Notes under the pieces: generated by a model
Database searches by the model: none
The model's input: only the letters and a program-made list of their open reading frames with translations
Told to the model about the DNA's origin: nothing
From: Peptococcaceae bacterium UBA4997
GTDB lineage: Bacteria; Bacillota; Dehalobacteriia; UBA4068; UBA4997
Length of the DNA stretch: 15,072 nt
Direction of reading: 5' to 3'
Assembly (NCBI GenBank): GCA_002398485.1
Contig: DGYV01000004.1
Span: 639 to 15,710, forward strand
Position numbers and translations under genes: made by a program
In this document: positions 6,446-15,031 of the stretch, in pieces
How positions within the stretch are numbered: position 1 is the stretch's first letter
Layout: each line of letters opens with the position of its first letter

Positions 6446-7834
6446 ATGAAACACAATGCTATACTTAAAAACATAGTTATTATTGGTTTGCCGGGTTCAG
6501 GTAAAACCGCTTGCGGTCAAAGGCTTGCCCAAATGCTTGGCCGAAAATTTGTGGATTTGGACACTTTAGTGGAAAAAACGGCAGGCACGAGCATAAATGT
6601 TATCTTTGCCGAAAAAGGTGAAAATGCGTTCAGGAATATGGAAACCCAAGCTGCTCAAAAAACAGCCGCTGAAAACGGCATTATCATAGCCACGGGCGGC
6701 GGCATAGTGCTTAGGCCCGAAAACATGGAGATCTTGGCGAAAAATGGCATAATCTTATTTTTGAATCGTCCGCCCGAAAAAATAGCGCAGGATATTTTAA
6801 CATATAACCGACCGCTTATGCAGAAAGACCCACAAAAAATCTTCAGTATATATAAAGAGCGGATAGGACTTTATCAAAAATACTATGATATTGAAATAAA
6901 AAATCAGGGCACAATGGAAGAGGTGCTTTTTAAGCTCAAAAAAATAGCGGTTATGGCGACGGAAACGAAGGAAGTGAAATTTGCCGTTATCGGCAGCCCT
7001 ATTGTGCATAGCCTTTCACCCAATATCCATTTGCCGCTTTTAAGGCGCTTTTATAATAAGGTAAGCTATATTAGGGAAGAAGTTTTATTTGAACAGTTGC
7101 CTAACTGGCTAAATCGTGTAAGGCAGGAAAATTTCAGCGGCTTTAATATAACTATGCCTTATAAAAGGGAAATAATGCCGCTTTTAGACTATATAGATGC
7201 GGAAGCAGTACTGTTGGATTCTGTGAATACGGTAGTAAACCAAAACGGTATCCTAAAAGGCTATAATACGGATGCAGAGGGCTTTAAGCTAGCTTTGCGG
7301 CAAAAAGGCAAAAGCTTAACCAAAAGTAATATTGTAATATTGGGTTCGGGCGGTGTGGCAGGTACTTTGGCGCTTAAAGCGGTGAAGGAAGGCGCCAACA
7401 AAATAAGCATAGCCGCCATTAAAACATTGGAGGCACAAAAGATTTTACTGGGAGCCGCCGCTTTGAACTGCAAAACCGTAATGGAAATTACGGGTTTCAG
7501 CAAGCCCGAGCTTACAAAAATTTGTAAAGAAGCGGATATTCTTATCAATGCTACACCCTTGGGTATGACAGGTATAAAAGCTGATTTTGCGGATACGGCT
7601 TTTTTACAGGCGCTTGCTCCCCAAAGCCTGGTGTGTGATTTGATTTACAGCCCCGCCCGCACTAATTTGCTAAAGCAAGCCGAAAATTTGGGCTTGGATA
7701 CTATGGGTGGATTGAATATGTTGATTTATCAGGCTATTTTGGCAGATGCCCTGTTTTTGGGCATAAACCAGAACATCCAGAAGGCTTATCATACAGCTAT
7801 ACAAAATTTGCCAGGAAAGGTTGAATTATCATGA
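6446..7834 (+). CDS. Fused shikimate kinase / shikimate dehydrogenase (AroK-AroE)
   Basis: One 462-residue frame joins two shikimate enzymes. Residues 1 to about 167 are shikimate kinase: Walker A GLPGSGKT (14-21), DLD (37-39), FR (62-63), ATGGGIVLR (82-90), NRPL (121-124) and a lid-side Arg139. From about 175 it is shikimate dehydrogenase: HSLSPNIH (188-195), FNITMPYK with catalytic Lys240, SVNTVV (259-264), GYNTDAEGF with Asp276, the NADP-fold loop GSGGVAG (300-306), INATPLGM (367-374) and the C-terminal Gln429. It would make shikimate from 3-dehydroshikimate and then phosphorylate it. Met170 (ATG 6953) sits at the junction and may be the old aroE start, but no good binding site precedes it. 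ATG 6446 is chosen because an upstream in-frame ATG (6419) lies within aroC. It overlaps aroF by 4 bases. Confidence 0.95.
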   Translation: MKHNAILKNIVIIGLPGSGKTACGQRLAQMLGRKFVDLDTLVEKTAGTSINVIFAEKGENAFRNMETQAAQKTAAENGIIIATGGGIVLRPENMEILAKNGIILFLNRPPEKIAQDILTYNRPLMQKDPQKIFSIYKERIGLYQKYYDIEIKNQGTMEEVLFKLKKIAVMATETKEVKFAVIGSPIVHSLSPNIHLPLLRRFYNKVSYIREEVLFEQLPNWLNRVRQENFSGFNITMPYKREIMPLLDYIDAEAVLLDSVNTVVNQNGILKGYNTDAEGFKLALRQKGKSLTKSNIVILGSGGVAGTLALKAVKEGANKISIAAIKTLEAQKILLGAAALNCKTVMEITGFSKPELTKICKEADILINATPLGMTGIKADFADTAFLQALAPQSLVCDLIYSPARTNLLKQAENLGLDTMGGLNMLIYQAILADALFLGINQNIQKAYHTAIQNLPGKVELS

Positions 7835-8838
7835 TCATAATCTTAAAACCTAATGCCGAACAGGCAGAAGTGGAACTTTTAGCCAAAAGAATGCAGGAGC
7901 GCGACTTTGTCGTGCAAAGCATTCAAGGCGAAAATGCCAAAATGTTGGGTTTGGCGGGTGATACCACAACCATTACTGCCGATACCTTTGCCCGGTTTGA
8001 ATGTGTGGATTCCATAGTTAAAGTAATGGAGCCTTATAAGCTGCCGGGAAGGCGTTTTCACCCCGAAGATACAATAGTGAGCGTGGGCGATAAAAAACTG
8101 GGTGGCGGCCATTTTGGTGTTATAGCAGGGCCTTGCTCCGTAGAAAGTGAAGATCAGATTCTTTCTATTGCACGTGATGTTGCAGGCTCAGGAGCGTCTT
8201 TTTTACGGGGCGGAGCCTTTAAGCCACGTTCCTCACCCTATGCCTTTCAGGGCTTGGGTTTGGATGGTTTGGAACTTTTGAAAATAGCTCGCCAAAAAAC
8301 AGGCCTGCCCATTGTAACGGAAATACTTTCTGTGGATTATTTGGAAGAGTTTGCCGAAAATGTGGATATTATTCAAATAGGTGCACGCAATATGCAGAAC
8401 TTCTCCCTGCTCATGGAAGTGGGCAAATTAGGTAAGCCCGTACTTTTGAAAAGAGGCCTTTCCTCTACCATAGAGGAGCTTTTGATGGCGGCGGAATACC
8501 TGATGCATGAAGGTTCATCCCAGGTTATTCTGTGCGAGAGGGGCATTAGGACCTTTGAAACAGCCACCCGCAACACTATGGATCTTTCGGCGGTGCCCGT
8601 ATTGAAAAACAAAAGCCATTTGCCTGTTATAGTAGACCCTTCCCATGGTACGGGCCATTGGAATTTGGTTGAGCCCATGGCATTGGCTGCCGTGGCGGCA
8701 GGTGCTGATGGTTTGATCATAGAAGTGCACAACACACCGCAATATGCGCTTTGCGACGGCCAGCAATCTATTACGCCCGAAGTGTTCCACCACTTGATGA
8801 AGAAAATAAACCGTGTTTATGAAGCAGTTCACGAATAA
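7831..8838 (+). CDS. aroF: 3-deoxy-7-phosphoheptulonate (DAHP) synthase, type I-beta, with regulatory domain
   Basis: This enzyme condenses PEP and erythrose 4-phosphate to DAHP, the first and controlling step of the pathway. Residues 1 to about 65 form a ferredoxin-like domain. Residues from about 90 on form the TIM barrel with AGPCSVES (99-106), [11 protein letters not shown] (131-141), IGARNMQNF (183-191), KRGLSST (207-213) and [10 protein letters not shown] (268-277). Expected metal ligands Cys102, His272, Glu298 and Asp309 match those I recall for Thermotoga maritima DAHP synthase, which has the same architecture and is inhibited by Tyr and Phe through its N-terminal domain. Feedback control is therefore inferred here. 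The ATG overlaps the previous stop (ATGA), with AGGAAAGG 10 bases upstream. Confidence 0.96.
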   Translation: MIIILKPNAEQAEVELLAKRMQERDFVVQSIQGENAKMLGLAGDTTTITADTFARFECVDSIVKVMEPYKLPGRRFHPEDTIVSVGDKKLGGGHFGVIAGPCSVESEDQILSIARDVAGSGASFLRGGAFKPRSSPYAFQGLGLDGLELLKIARQKTGLPIVTEILSVDYLEEFAENVDIIQIGARNMQNFSLLMEVGKLGKPVLLKRGLSSTIEELLMAAEYLMHEGSSQVILCERGIRTFETATRNTMDLSAVPVLKNKSHLPVIVDPSHGTGHWNLVEPMALAAVAAGADGLIIEVHNTPQYALCDGQQSITPEVFHHLMKKINRVYEAVHE

Positions 8839-8877
8839 AAAATATACAGACCAAACTAAGAATAGGGAGGGATTTTT

Positions 8878-10014
8878 ATGGACTACAAAAAAATGCTTAA
8901 TGATGCTCGATCGGAATTGGATGTTATAGATGCGCAAATGCTGCAATTGTTCAGCCAAAGGATGGATGTTATAGATAAAATAGCCGAAATCAAAAGGCAA
9001 AGCAATATAGCCATTACCGATATAAAAAGAGAACAGCAAATAACCGATACAGCAATTAAAGGCGGCAAACCCGAACATTTTGGTGAAATCAGCATTTTCA
9101 TGCGTGCGCTCATCAATATTTCCAAGCTGCGTCAAAGAAAATATTTATACGATAATACAGATGAGGAATTCTTACAGGCTTCCAGAACTAAACCCACAGG
9201 TAAGCTCAATGTATTTTACCAGGGCTTGCCCGGAGCTTGGGGTGAACAGGCAACCGTTCAGCTTTTCCGTGAAGCTGCCCGAAACCCCTTGGAAAGCTTT
9301 GAAGAGGTGTTCGAAAATATCAAGCAGAAAAAAGCAAATTATGGTATAGTGCCCATTGAAAATTCCCAAACCGGCGCAATTGGTGAGGTTTATGATCTGT
9401 TGCGTAAATATGGTTGCTATATAGTAGGCCAAACCTGGGTAAAAGTTAAGCATTGTTTGATGGCTGCCCCGGGTACTAAGCTTACTGATGTGCGGGAGAT
9501 ATATTCACACCCCGAAAGCTTCAAGCAATGCCGTAATTTCCTTAAAAACCGTGCTTGGGACCTGACTTCCTGCCGTAATACGGCTGTAGCCGCCAAAATG
9601 GTAGCGGATAAGGCGGATAAACGCTTTGCCGCTATTGGTTCACCCAGAGCGGCGGAGCTTTACGGTTTGGAAATTATCGCAGAAAATATTACAGATGACG
9701 TAACCAATCAAACCAGGTTCATTACCATTGCCAACCAGCCTGAATACGATACAAGCTGTGATACCGTAAGCATAAGCTTCCGCACTGCCCACAGGAGCGG
9801 CGCTTTGTGCGAGGTACTGTTCCCCCTGATGTCCGAAAGCATCAATTTAAGCCGTATCGAATCACGCCCCATTAGGGATGGCAAGTTCTGCTTCTTTGCT
9901 GATTTAAAGGGTAACATAAAGGATGAAAATATTTTAAGAGGTATTCGTTATGCGGCAGCTTCCTGCGGTTATTTGGAAGTTTTGGGCTGCTACAGGGAAA
10001 ATGCCGTGGTTTAA
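8878..10014 (+). CDS. pheA: Bifunctional chorismate mutase / prephenate dehydratase (P-protein)
   Basis: PheA converts chorismate to prephenate and then phenylpyruvate, the phenylalanine branch. Three domains are visible in 378 residues. An AroQ-type helical chorismate mutase spans about 3-90 (Arg11, Asp18, Arg28 region). Prephenate dehydratase spans about 110-285, with VFYQGLPGAWGEQA, IVPIENSQTGAI (157-168), SHPESFKQC (210-218), RNTAVAAK (233-240) and the catalytic-site TRF (279-281). A C-terminal ACT domain has SGAL (307-310) and ESRP (328-331), the motifs that bind Phe for feedback inhibition. The mutase domain supplies prephenate to both PheA and TyrA. It has its own AGGGAGG 7 bases before the ATG after a 39-base gap. 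It is the last gene of the operon. Confidence 0.96.
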   Translation: MDYKKMLNDARSELDVIDAQMLQLFSQRMDVIDKIAEIKRQSNIAITDIKREQQITDTAIKGGKPEHFGEISIFMRALINISKLRQRKYLYDNTDEEFLQASRTKPTGKLNVFYQGLPGAWGEQATVQLFREAARNPLESFEEVFENIKQKKANYGIVPIENSQTGAIGEVYDLLRKYGCYIVGQTWVKVKHCLMAAPGTKLTDVREIYSHPESFKQCRNFLKNRAWDLTSCRNTAVAAKMVADKADKRFAAIGSPRAAELYGLEIIAENITDDVTNQTRFITIANQPEYDTSCDTVSISFRTAHRSGALCEVLFPLMSESINLSRIESRPIRDGKFCFFADLKGNIKDENILRGIRYAAASCGYLEVLGCYRENAVV

Positions 10015-10074
10015 GCTTAAATGAAAACTATCATCAAAATAATACTATAGTTTGGTGTGTTTATGTATGTATTG

Positions 10075-10127
10075 CCATTCTGAGCGTAAGCGGAGAATAT
10101 TTAGATTCTTTATTACGTTCAGAATGG
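10075..10127. repeat. Dispersed palindromic repeat, copy 2; likely operon terminator
   Basis: A 15-bp inverted repeat pairs CCATTCTGAGCGTAA (10075-10089) with TTACGTTCAGAATGG (10113-10127) through one G-U. An inner AGAAT/ATTCT stem lies at 10094-10098 and 10105-10109. A T-rich run (ATTTTTTTATTTTTT) follows from 10128, so it can end the aromatic operon. The core and overall layout match the element after groEL at 1469-1526, with substitutions on both arms that largely preserve pairing. Confidence 0.78.
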
Positions 10128-10140
10128 ATTTTTTTATTTT

Positions 10141-10263
10141 TTATACATAGTTTTGCTTTGGTTGTATATTTGCCTGTTTAATAAGGCTTTATAAAATAAA
10201 TCTTGTTTTTATATAAAATTGTAATAAAAACTTATTTTGGAATATAGTATTGAGTATTGTACT
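10141..10263. other. AT-rich spacer upstream of the MerR gene
   Basis: Very AT-rich and without a plausible gene. It contains one 8-bp perfect inverted repeat, GTTTTTAT / ATAAAAAC (10205-10212 and 10224-10231, 11-base centre). This could be a regulator site or chance in such AT-rich DNA. Nothing else is recognisable. Confidence 0.3.
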
Positions 10264-10292
10264 TTGACACTATTTGGTATTTTAATTATAAT
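10264..10292 (+). promoter_or_regulatory. Consensus promoter of the MerR-family gene
   Basis: TTGACA (10264-10269), a 17-base spacer and TATAAT (10287-10292) make a perfect sigma-A/sigma-70 consensus. Transcription should begin near 10299, about 30 bases before the ATG at 10329. The normal 17-base spacer suggests strong constitutive expression of the regulator, unlike the 19-base promoter downstream at 11364. Confidence 0.85.
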
Positions 10293-10328
10293 GAGGTTCA
10301 AATTTAAGCTTTATTAAGAGGTGTTTAT

Positions 10329-11207
10329 ATGGATATAAAAACATATAGTACCGGAGAGGTTTGTAAATTATGTAATATGAGTCGTAAAAAGCTGCGTTAT
10401 TTAGAAGAACGGGGCTTATTAAAAGAGGTATTACGCGGGGATGAAAACAATTATCGTTATTATACCGAAGGCCATATCAATGAGCTTTTGTTAGTAAAGG
10501 AATTGCAAAATATAGGTTTTTCATTGAATGAAATTAAAGCTATGTCGTTAGACAGCAGCTTAAACGGTATTCATGAATCTGTAAAAAAGCGAATGATGAA
10601 TGCGAAAGAGGATTTAAAACAAAGCATAATGCGTTACGAACAAAGTAGCGAAAAGTATGTTCAGTTACTTGAGGCTGTTTCATTTTTAAAAATGAAACTG
10701 GCTGATACGGATATTGAATATGAAGAAGAAAAATATAAAATTATTGAGTACCCTAGCCAATATATGGTTGTTTTAAGTTATGAAGGCACGTTTTTGGATA
10801 CAGAAAGGAGTTTTTTTATAGGTTTAGCAAAGTTATATAATATTATAGAGGAATATGGTATTACAACTTTAGGATCATTAATCAGCATTTATCATAACCA
10901 TTATGATAGTGAGCAGTGTTCTTTTAATGGAATGATCAATAAAGTAGAGATGTGTATGCCTGTTGTAAATATGAATAAACCTTGCCCCTATTATAAAAAA
11001 GTTGAAGGATTCAAAGGGGTTACAACCAAGCATATAGGTAGTTATGATAAGGATTTGGATAAAACTTATATGGGTCTTTTAAAGTGGGCTAAACAAAACG
11101 GTTACAAGCTTGCTAATATCTCTTTGGAAGAGTCGCTTATCAGCCCCTTGCTTACCCAAAATAATAAATATTGGGTAACCAATATTATGATTCCCTTTAA
11201 GGATTAA
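10329..11207 (+). CDS. MerR-family transcriptional regulator with GyrI-like effector domain
   Basis: The 292-residue protein starts with a MerR winged helix-turn-helix: YSTGEVCKLCNMSRKKLRYL (6-25), RGLLKE, then YRYYTEGHINELLLVKELQN and IGFSLNEIKAM (62-72). A dimerising coiled-coil helix spans about 80-122. The C-terminal half (about 135-290) resembles the GyrI-like/BmrR effector-binding fold. It includes KVEMCMPV (205-212) and, further on, HIGSYDKDLDKTYMGLLKWA (237-256), then the NGY of the family. Such proteins bind organic ligands and untwist promoters with 19-20 bp spacers. One such promoter lies at 11364-11394, before the transport genes, so those are the likely target. RBS AAGAGGTG (10316-10323). 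The ligand is unknown. Confidence 0.9.
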   Translation: MDIKTYSTGEVCKLCNMSRKKLRYLEERGLLKEVLRGDENNYRYYTEGHINELLLVKELQNIGFSLNEIKAMSLDSSLNGIHESVKKRMMNAKEDLKQSIMRYEQSSEKYVQLLEAVSFLKMKLADTDIEYEEEKYKIIEYPSQYMVVLSYEGTFLDTERSFFIGLAKLYNIIEEYGITTLGSLISIYHNHYDSEQCSFNGMINKVEMCMPVVNMNKPCPYYKKVEGFKGVTTKHIGSYDKDLDKTYMGLLKWAKQNGYKLANISLEESLISPLLTQNNKYWVTNIMIPFKD

Positions 11208-11235
11208 AACCGTATACAAAAACATATGTGAACCG

Positions 11236-11265
11236 AAAAACCTGGCCATTGGGGCCGGGTTTTTT
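11236..11265 (+). terminator. Intrinsic terminator after the MerR-family gene
   Basis: A 12-bp stem pairs AAAAACCTGGCC (11236-11247) with GGCCGGGTTTTT (11253-11264) through one G-U, with a 5-base loop. The right arm ends in a six-T run. It separates the regulator from the transport operon, so the latter needs its own promoter. Confidence 0.92.
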
Positions 11266-11363
11266 AGTTTCTTTGAAGGTTAGAATATAAAATATTTATT
11301 TAATTTGGCAAATTCGTCTCTCGTTTGAGTTTTTATAAATGTCAAAAAATACAGAAAATTTTG

Positions 11364-11394
11364 TTGACTTGAACCTTGGGGATACCATTATACT
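11364..11394 (+). promoter_or_regulatory. Probable MerR-type (19-bp spacer) promoter of the transport operon
   Basis: TTGACT (11364-11369) and TATACT (11389-11394) are each one base from consensus but are separated by 19 bases. This over-long spacing is characteristic of promoters activated by MerR-family proteins. Immediately upstream is a gene for such a protein. I see no clean dyad within the spacer, which MerR sites usually have, so the assignment rests on spacing and context. Predicted start is about 11401, leaving a leader of about 100 bases before 11505. Confidence 0.65.
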
Positions 11395-11504
11395 GAATAT
11401 ATGGCCAAGAATTTACAGAATGTTTAATAAATTCAATAAAAAGAGGTGATTTATAAGAATATTGAGCGTGATATTTAGAAAAGAAATCAAAGGAGGGCAA
11501 AAAG

Positions 11505-11750
11505 ATGGATTTGCAAAAGAAGAGAAACCTATTTTTTACAGTAGTTGCAATTTTATTTTTTATCTTATTAGGTTTAGTTATGATACATCCTATTATGCAG
11601 TGGGCTGATACTTGCGGTATTTTAGTAGCAGGTATACCCATGTCGCAGTTCTTAATTTGGTTCAGCTCTTTTGGTATGGCTATACTCATCAGCATCACCT
11701 TTTATGTGGATACCAAAATACTGGTTCTGAAAGAAAAGGAAAAACAATAA
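11505..11750 (+). CDS. Small two-helix membrane protein, DUF3311-like symporter partner
   Basis: An 81-residue protein with a basic N-terminus and two hydrophobic segments, about 9-28 and 43-66, then a charged tail (KEKEKQ). The stretch GIPMSQFLIWF and the layout resemble DUF3311-type small proteins that are commonly encoded just before sodium:solute symporters, as is the case here. It is probably a membrane accessory subunit for the transporter or helps its assembly. A strong AAAGGAGGG (11489-11497) precedes the ATG by 7 bases. The family call is from pattern memory and less certain than the gene itself. Confidence 0.78.
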   Translation: MDLQKKRNLFFTVVAILFFILLGLVMIHPIMQWADTCGILVAGIPMSQFLIWFSSFGMAILISITFYVDTKILVLKEKEKQ

Positions 11751-11801
11751 AAATTTACTTTAGATATGATTGAAAGAGATGATTGATAAGGGGGAATTGT
11801 A

Positions 11802-13358
11802 ATGGAAATGACATCTAAAGAGATATTTATCTCTTGTGCGTTTTTAGTAGCCTTTCTGATATTTATTGTTTGGGCTACCTTCTTTTCCAAACAAGCTAAA
11901 CTTAAAAGCGATTCTATGGAAGAGTTTGCTTTGGGTGGCCGTGGCTTTGGTTATTTTATTGTTGTATGTACTTTAATTGGGGTTTTCTTGCCTGCTTCGG
12001 CTTACACGGGTTGGTATTCCTGGGCTATGTATGAAGGTTTGATCGCCCAATATATTGTGGTTTACAGTATTGCTGCCTTCTTCATTATGTATTTGTTCAC
12101 CCAAAGGATTTGGATTTGGGGAAAAAACTTCAACCTTTTAACACAACCGGACTTTTTGCAATTACGTTTTCGTTCCAAACCTTTATCTTATGTAGGTGCT
12201 GTAAGCGGTCTTATCATAGAAGCTCCGTGGATGATTATTGAATTCGCCAGTATAGGTTGGCTTATTGCTGCTGTAACCGGCGGTGTAGTAAACAGGGAAA
12301 TTGGCATTTTGATTGCAGGTTCTTTGGTTATAGCTTATACCATTTACGGAGGTATGCGTTCTGTAGCTGTTGCAGAGATTGTAAAAGGTATTTTGGTGCT
12401 TGTTGTTGTAATTATCGGTTCCGTACTTATTATTTATAAATTGCATGGCGGCTTTGGCAATATGTATGAAAACATATTGGCTGTTCTTCCCCAAAATATG
12501 ACTTTTAATACGGGTGGTGCATATACCTATTCTTATTGGAATTCTATTATACTTACCGGTACCTTGGGTTGCTTTGGTTGGTTGAGTATGTTTGCCAGGG
12601 TATATACCGCTAAAAGTGTAAAAGAAGTGAAAAAATCCGCTTCGGGCGGTGCAATTTTCATGGTGCTTATTTCGGTTTTATTATATATTGTAGCTGTAGG
12701 TGCAATATTGATTCCGGGTGCTGCTGATAGTGGGGAAATGGCGTTTTTCTTTATGGCTAAAGAAGCATTCGGTCCCGTTTTCTTGGGCCTTTCCGGCGTA
12801 ATGGTATTGGCAGCCGCTATGGGTTTCATTGCTGTTGTTATTTCCGCACACAGCGTAGTGATTACAGAAAATCTAATCAAACCCTTTAAACAAAATATGA
12901 CAGAAAATCAACGCCGTAAATATTCCCGTATCACCATTTTGGTTTATGGTATCATTTGCATGATCATAGCCATGCAGGATCTGCCCAATTTGGCGCATAT
13001 TGCCATTGTTGCTTATGAAGGTGTAGTACAAATTATCCCCGTAATCATATTCGGTATATTCTGGCGCCGTGCCAATAAATGGAGCGGTGGTATTGGTTAT
13101 GTAGTAGGTTTGATCATCGCTATAGGATTGGCTCTTTACCCAATGGAAATATTCGGAGCTTGGAGCGGTGGCGTGATTGGTTTAGTTGTAAACACCATCA
13201 TCAATATCATCCTTGGTTTTGCCATCAAGAAAGAGCCTTATGTTGATAAATTGTTTGATGTAGTAAAAACCTACAAAGAAAATGCTAAAGGGGAACAAAT
13301 CGTTACAGAAGATTCTGTAGAAGCATTAAATGTTGCCTGTGATTTGAAAGCGCAATAA
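11802..13358 (+). CDS. Sodium:solute symporter family transporter
   Basis: A 518-residue inner-membrane transporter of the SSS family, which couples Na+ entry to uptake of an organic solute. It has about 12-13 hydrophobic helices. Family marks are EFALGGRGFGYF (41-52) after the first helix, IYGGMRSVAVAEIVKG (181-196) matching the GG..aV..tD..Q signature, SAHSVVITENLIKP (348-361) in the region that helps form the Na+ site, and GIFWRRANKWSG (418-429). The last 40 residues are a hydrophilic cytosolic tail. RBS AAGGGGG lies 6-7 bases before the ATG at 11802. The substrate cannot be read from the sequence. The neighbouring amidohydrolase suggests an amide-, ester- or carbamoyl-type compound. A terminator is absent before the next gene, so they are cotranscribed. 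Confidence 0.93.
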   Translation: MEMTSKEIFISCAFLVAFLIFIVWATFFSKQAKLKSDSMEEFALGGRGFGYFIVVCTLIGVFLPASAYTGWYSWAMYEGLIAQYIVVYSIAAFFIMYLFTQRIWIWGKNFNLLTQPDFLQLRFRSKPLSYVGAVSGLIIEAPWMIIEFASIGWLIAAVTGGVVNREIGILIAGSLVIAYTIYGGMRSVAVAEIVKGILVLVVVIIGSVLIIYKLHGGFGNMYENILAVLPQNMTFNTGGAYTYSYWNSIILTGTLGCFGWLSMFARVYTAKSVKEVKKSASGGAIFMVLISVLLYIVAVGAILIPGAADSGEMAFFFMAKEAFGPVFLGLSGVMVLAAAMGFIAVVISAHSVVITENLIKPFKQNMTENQRRKYSRITILVYGIICMIIAMQDLPNLAHIAIVAYEGVVQIIPVIIFGIFWRRANKWSGGIGYVVGLIIAIGLALYPMEIFGAWSGGVIGLVVNTIINIILGFAIKKEPYVDKLFDVVKTYKENAKGEQIVTEDSVEALNVACDLKAQ

Positions 13359-13390
13359 GATATAAAAAATAGTTGAGAGGAAATGATGCT

Positions 13391-15031
13391 TTGAACGCAG
13401 ACTTGATAATTTATGGAGATGCTATGTTTGCGGCAACAGGTAAGGATGACTTACCTGTTGCCGGAGGTGTTGCCATAAGTGGAGATACAATAATAGCAGT
13501 AGACAAAAAAGAAGAATTGAGTAGATATTTGCGAGCAAATACCCGGTTGATTAAATGTGGGAAAAATACCCTTATTATGCCTGCATTTAATGATGGGCAT
13601 CAACATCTAAGAATGATTGTAGCTACATATAACGGTGTACCTTTGCGTTATGTTACTTCCGAAGAAGAATGTGTGGCTAATGCAATTGCATGGGAAAAAG
13701 AACATTCGGAATATGATTGGGTTTATGGTGGTGGTTGGCAATATACTCATTGGAAAAATAAAAGGCCACCTACAAATAAACTATTGAACGAAGCATTTCC
13801 AAATAAACCTGTATGTTTGGCTGATACGGATTTTCATGCTGTTTGGTTGAATGACTGTGCCTTAAAGGAATTTGGTATAACCAAAGATTCTCCTGATCCT
13901 AAGAGTACCGTTGTTAATAGGTATCCGGATGGTACACCTACAGGATATGTGCAGGAAGGGCTAATAATTGATATTTTTGAGAGAGCCATTAGCTCTATGG
14001 AAACTGATAGCAAATTAATGAAACATAATCTCATCAATGTATTACGGGAATGTAATCGTTATGGTTTGACAGGTGCTTCTGAAATGCTTGCTTCGAAACC
14101 TGAATGGATCGATCTTTACGAGGAAATGGCTGCCAACAACAAGCTGACTTGTCGTATCAGCCTTACCCATGATTTTTGGTGTGAAGATTATTTGAAAACT
14201 GCAGATGAACTTCATGCAAGGTTTGGTAATAAAGAAGCAAATGTATATTTTTATGGTATCAAACTATTTTTTGATGGTGTTGGCATTGGGCATACATCCT
14301 GGCAAGTTAAGCCTTTTAATGATAGGCCTGATTGGAGTGGTGAACCTATCATTCTTGAAGAGGAATTGCATAAAGAAACCCTTAAGGCTATCAGTTTAGG
14401 TTATCACATTCATATTCACGCTTGTGGTGATAAGGCTGTAAGAAAAGCTTTGGATTGGTGGGAAGAAGCTCAACAAAAAGGTTTAACCAAACCGGAACAA
14501 CGCTATGCGATTACGCATAATGATACTGTTGATCCTGAAGATATACCGCGTTTTGCAAAATTAGGTGTTATTGCTTCTATGCAGCCGGATATGTTAGCAC
14601 CATGCTTGAAATGGGAGGATAATTTGTATCCATTACGTTATGGTGAAAAACTTTCCCAAACTGCCTGGCCATGCCGTTCCTTTATAGATTCAGGGGCTGT
14701 TTTGGCATTTAGTACAGATTCGCCTGTTGGGCTTATTGACCCCATGATGAATATATATCGTGCTGTTACAAGGGTGCATGCTGATGGTAAGCCTGAGGGT
14801 GGATGGATACCTGAGCAAAAAATAAGTCTTTCCAACGCACTTTGGGCTTATACTTACGGGAGTGCTTATCAGCTTGGCAAGGAAGATTTTTTGGGTACAT
14901 TGGAAGTTGGTAAAAAAGCAGATATTGTGGTTCTGAATAAAAATTTGTTTACGGTAACACCGAATGAATATTTGGGTACTGAATCTAAGCTTACTATTCT
15001 TAACGGGAAAGAAGTATATAAAAATATGTGA
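13391..15031 (+). CDS. Amidohydrolase family 3 protein (YtcJ-like)
   Basis: A metal-dependent amidohydrolase of the YtcJ/Amidohydro_3 group, 546 residues from the chosen start. Expected metal and active-site residues are present: His70 and His72 in NDGHQH, Lys291 in GIKLFFDG, His341 and His343 in HIHIHACGDKA, His376 in ITHND, and Asp443 in FSTDSPVG. A C-terminal stretch LGTLEVGKKADIVVL (501-515) closes the metal-dependent hydrolase composite domain. There is no signal peptide, so it should be cytosolic and act on imported substrate. The start is a TTG at 13391: AGAGGA (13376-13381) is 9 bases upstream and the protein then begins MNADLIIYG as in the family. An in-frame TTG at 13373 overlaps that site, and the nearby ATGs are out of frame. 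The substrate is unknown. Confidence 0.92.
   Translation: MNADLIIYGDAMFAATGKDDLPVAGGVAISGDTIIAVDKKEELSRYLRANTRLIKCGKNTLIMPAFNDGHQHLRMIVATYNGVPLRYVTSEEECVANAIAWEKEHSEYDWVYGGGWQYTHWKNKRPPTNKLLNEAFPNKPVCLADTDFHAVWLNDCALKEFGITKDSPDPKSTVVNRYPDGTPTGYVQEGLIIDIFERAISSMETDSKLMKHNLINVLRECNRYGLTGASEMLASKPEWIDLYEEMAANNKLTCRISLTHDFWCEDYLKTADELHARFGNKEANVYFYGIKLFFDGVGIGHTSWQVKPFNDRPDWSGEPIILEEELHKETLKAISLGYHIHIHACGDKAVRKALDWWEEAQQKGLTKPEQRYAITHNDTVDPEDIPRFAKLGVIASMQPDMLAPCLKWEDNLYPLRYGEKLSQTAWPCRSFIDSGAVLAFSTDSPVGLIDPMMNIYRAVTRVHADGKPEGGWIPEQKISLSNALWAYTYGSAYQLGKEDFLGTLEVGKKADIVVLNKNLFTVTPNEYLGTESKLTILNGKEVYKNM

Noticed and set aside
8515..9135. 206-codon antisense open frame across aroF-pheA
   Set aside because: It spans the aroF-pheA junction opposite two certain genes and shows no domain or binding site.
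11441..11504. Possible tiny upstream frame after AAGAGGTGAT at 11441
   Set aside because: A ribosome-site-like sequence exists, but the only nearby starts are a GTG inside it or a TTG 13 bases on. The resulting frames are not recognisable.
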